From the NCBI GenBank assembly GCA_021852245.1, contig JAJZNY010000215.1:1-12958 (forward strand): DNA of 12,958 nt, given 5' to 3'. The notes under the pieces are model-generated. The model was not told where the DNA came from. It made no database searches and saw nothing but the letters and a program-made list of their open reading frames with translations. The stretch's first letter is position 1; the number at the start of each line of letters is the position of its first letter. The stretch is from Planctomycetota bacterium. GTDB lineage: Bacteria; Planctomycetota; Phycisphaerae; WQYP01. Positions 12,210 through 12,958 of the stretch are shown here, in pieces. The position numbers and the translations under genes are program-made.

Positions 12210-12958
12210 CAGCACACCGCCTTCCATACCGCAGACCCGAGCGCATGTGCGGCACCCACGTTGGACTGCGGCGGCTGGAGGCCGAGGCTCGGCGAATAAT
12301 CGCGATTGGGTTCATAATACAGCCCCGTCACCGCATCCAGCGTCATCCCCTGATACAGATTATTCACCAGCGGCTGCGTGCCGGTTGGCGGCGTGCTCCA
12401 ATCGGCATTGAGTACCGTGATCGTGCCGTACGGACTGTAAACATACCGCTGCACCACGCCCCAGGTTTGCGTGCTGCTGTTGTAGCCGATCACCGCCGTG
12501 GTGTCCCAGTTCGCATCCTGCGTGAAATAGAGCCGCGAATTCGGCTGAATCACCCCGCCGGTGTAGCTGTCCTGCAATACCGCGGCATTGATGTACGCCG
12601 CACTCCAGACCATCTGCGAGGTGACATTGGAAGCCGCTGTGCCGTTGGTGCGGGTTTCAATCGCCTGCCAGTTGGCATCGTAATAGATGTAATTCGTCGT
12701 GCCGGCGGGAACGCCGCTGCCTCCCTGCGGATAGCTTTCCGTGATCCGGTACCCGCGGGCATCATATGTGTATTGGGCGATGACCGCCCCGGCGGCATTT
12801 TTTACCTCCACCAGCCGATTCCATGCGTCAAAGACATAGGTGTTGCCGTTCTGATCGGAGATCATGTTCCCGTTGGCATCGTAAGTCGGCGTGGCCGAGC
12901 CGGAGATCGAGGTGATCTGATTCTGGGCGTTGGCCGATTCGGTCTGCGTGGTGGTGCC
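12209..12958 (-). CDS. Rhs/YD-repeat protein, C-terminal part (5' end outside window)
   Basis: The visible 249 residues continue an open frame from the window edge. YD repeats are evident: TPTYDANGNMISDQNGNTY, VFDAWNRLVEV, AQYTYDARGYRITES and IYYDANWQAIETR. The Rhs core hallmark follows: RYVYSPYGTITVLNADWS, NLYQGMTLDAVTGLYYEPNR, DYSPSLG. Rhs proteins form a beta-barrel shell that encloses a C-terminal toxin, exported for interbacterial competition. Here the usual continuation after SPSLG (R-F/W-x-x-x-DP, then Y.GxN.Y) is missing. The protein instead ends after 23 residues (LQPPQSNVGAAHALGSAVWK then AVC). An in-frame loss between SLG and a later DPxG boundary would explain the odd G-LQPPQ junction. 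A full toxin domain is therefore absent or minimal. Confidence 0.9.
   Translation of the reverse strand, partial: GTTTQTESANAQNQITSISGSATPTYDANGNMISDQNGNTYVFDAWNRLVEVKNAAGAVIAQYTYDARGYRITESYPQGGSGVPAGTTNYIYYDANWQAIETRTNGTAASNVTSQMVWSAAYINAAVLQDSYTGGVIQPNSRLYFTQDANWDTTAVIGYNSSTQTWGVVQRYVYSPYGTITVLNADWSTPPTGTQPLVNNLYQGMTLDAVTGLYYEPNRDYSPSLGLQPPQSNVGAAHALGSAVWKAVC

Overview
This window looks like an accessory (defence and polymorphic-toxin) island from a GC-rich bacterium. A dense family of dispersed intergenic repeats, an Rhs/YD-repeat protein with a long serine/threonine-rich core, WG repeats and mixed Shine-Dalgarno and apparently leaderless genes recall the Planctomycetes-Verrucomicrobia-Lentisphaerae/Kiritimatiellae group. 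That assignment is an impression from style, not proof.

Layout, left to right. (1) 1-1210, minus strand: an MscS-type channel entering a C-terminal cyclic-nucleotide-binding domain, cut by the window edge. (2) 1211-2099: no gene; a cluster of small hairpin repeats, then repeat copy R1. (3) 2100-2805, plus: a PIN-domain toxin overlapping a small antitoxin-like gene. (4) 2806-3630: no intact gene; repeat copies R2 and R3 and a GC-rich palindrome. (5) 3631-5785, plus: a DNA methyltransferase overlapping an unrecognised protein that is probably its partner restriction endonuclease. (6) 5786-6275: repeat copy R4. (7) 6276-9377, minus: a four-helix membrane protein, a WG-repeat protein, a short ORF, repeat copy R5, a two-helix protein and a second membrane protein paralogous to the first. 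(8) 9378-9768: a coding fragment, repeat copy R6 and the AbiE promoter. (9) 9769-11462, plus: the type IV toxin-antitoxin pair AbiEi/AbiEii. (10) 11463-11921: no convincing gene. (11) 11922-12958, minus: the 3' end of an Rhs core gene coupled through TGATG to a small three-helix membrane protein.

The main observation is architectural. Six full or partial copies of a dispersed repeat of about 240 bp lie in the same orientation. Most of the large intervals between neighbouring copies hold one self-contained module: PIN toxin-antitoxin, restriction-modification, WG-protein group, membrane-protein pair, then AbiE beyond the last copy. Four copies contain twin CATAAC-like boxes 34-36 bp apart with variable sequence between them. 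The two membrane-protein paralogs are each preceded by related C-terminal coding fragments whose original stop codons overlap the membrane-protein start. The Rhs gene is coupled to a small membrane protein in the same way. A plausible reading is an Rhs-linked graveyard or reservoir of toxin-tip/immunity cassettes mixed with defence cassettes and punctuated by repeats. This is an inference; only the sequence relationships are seen directly.
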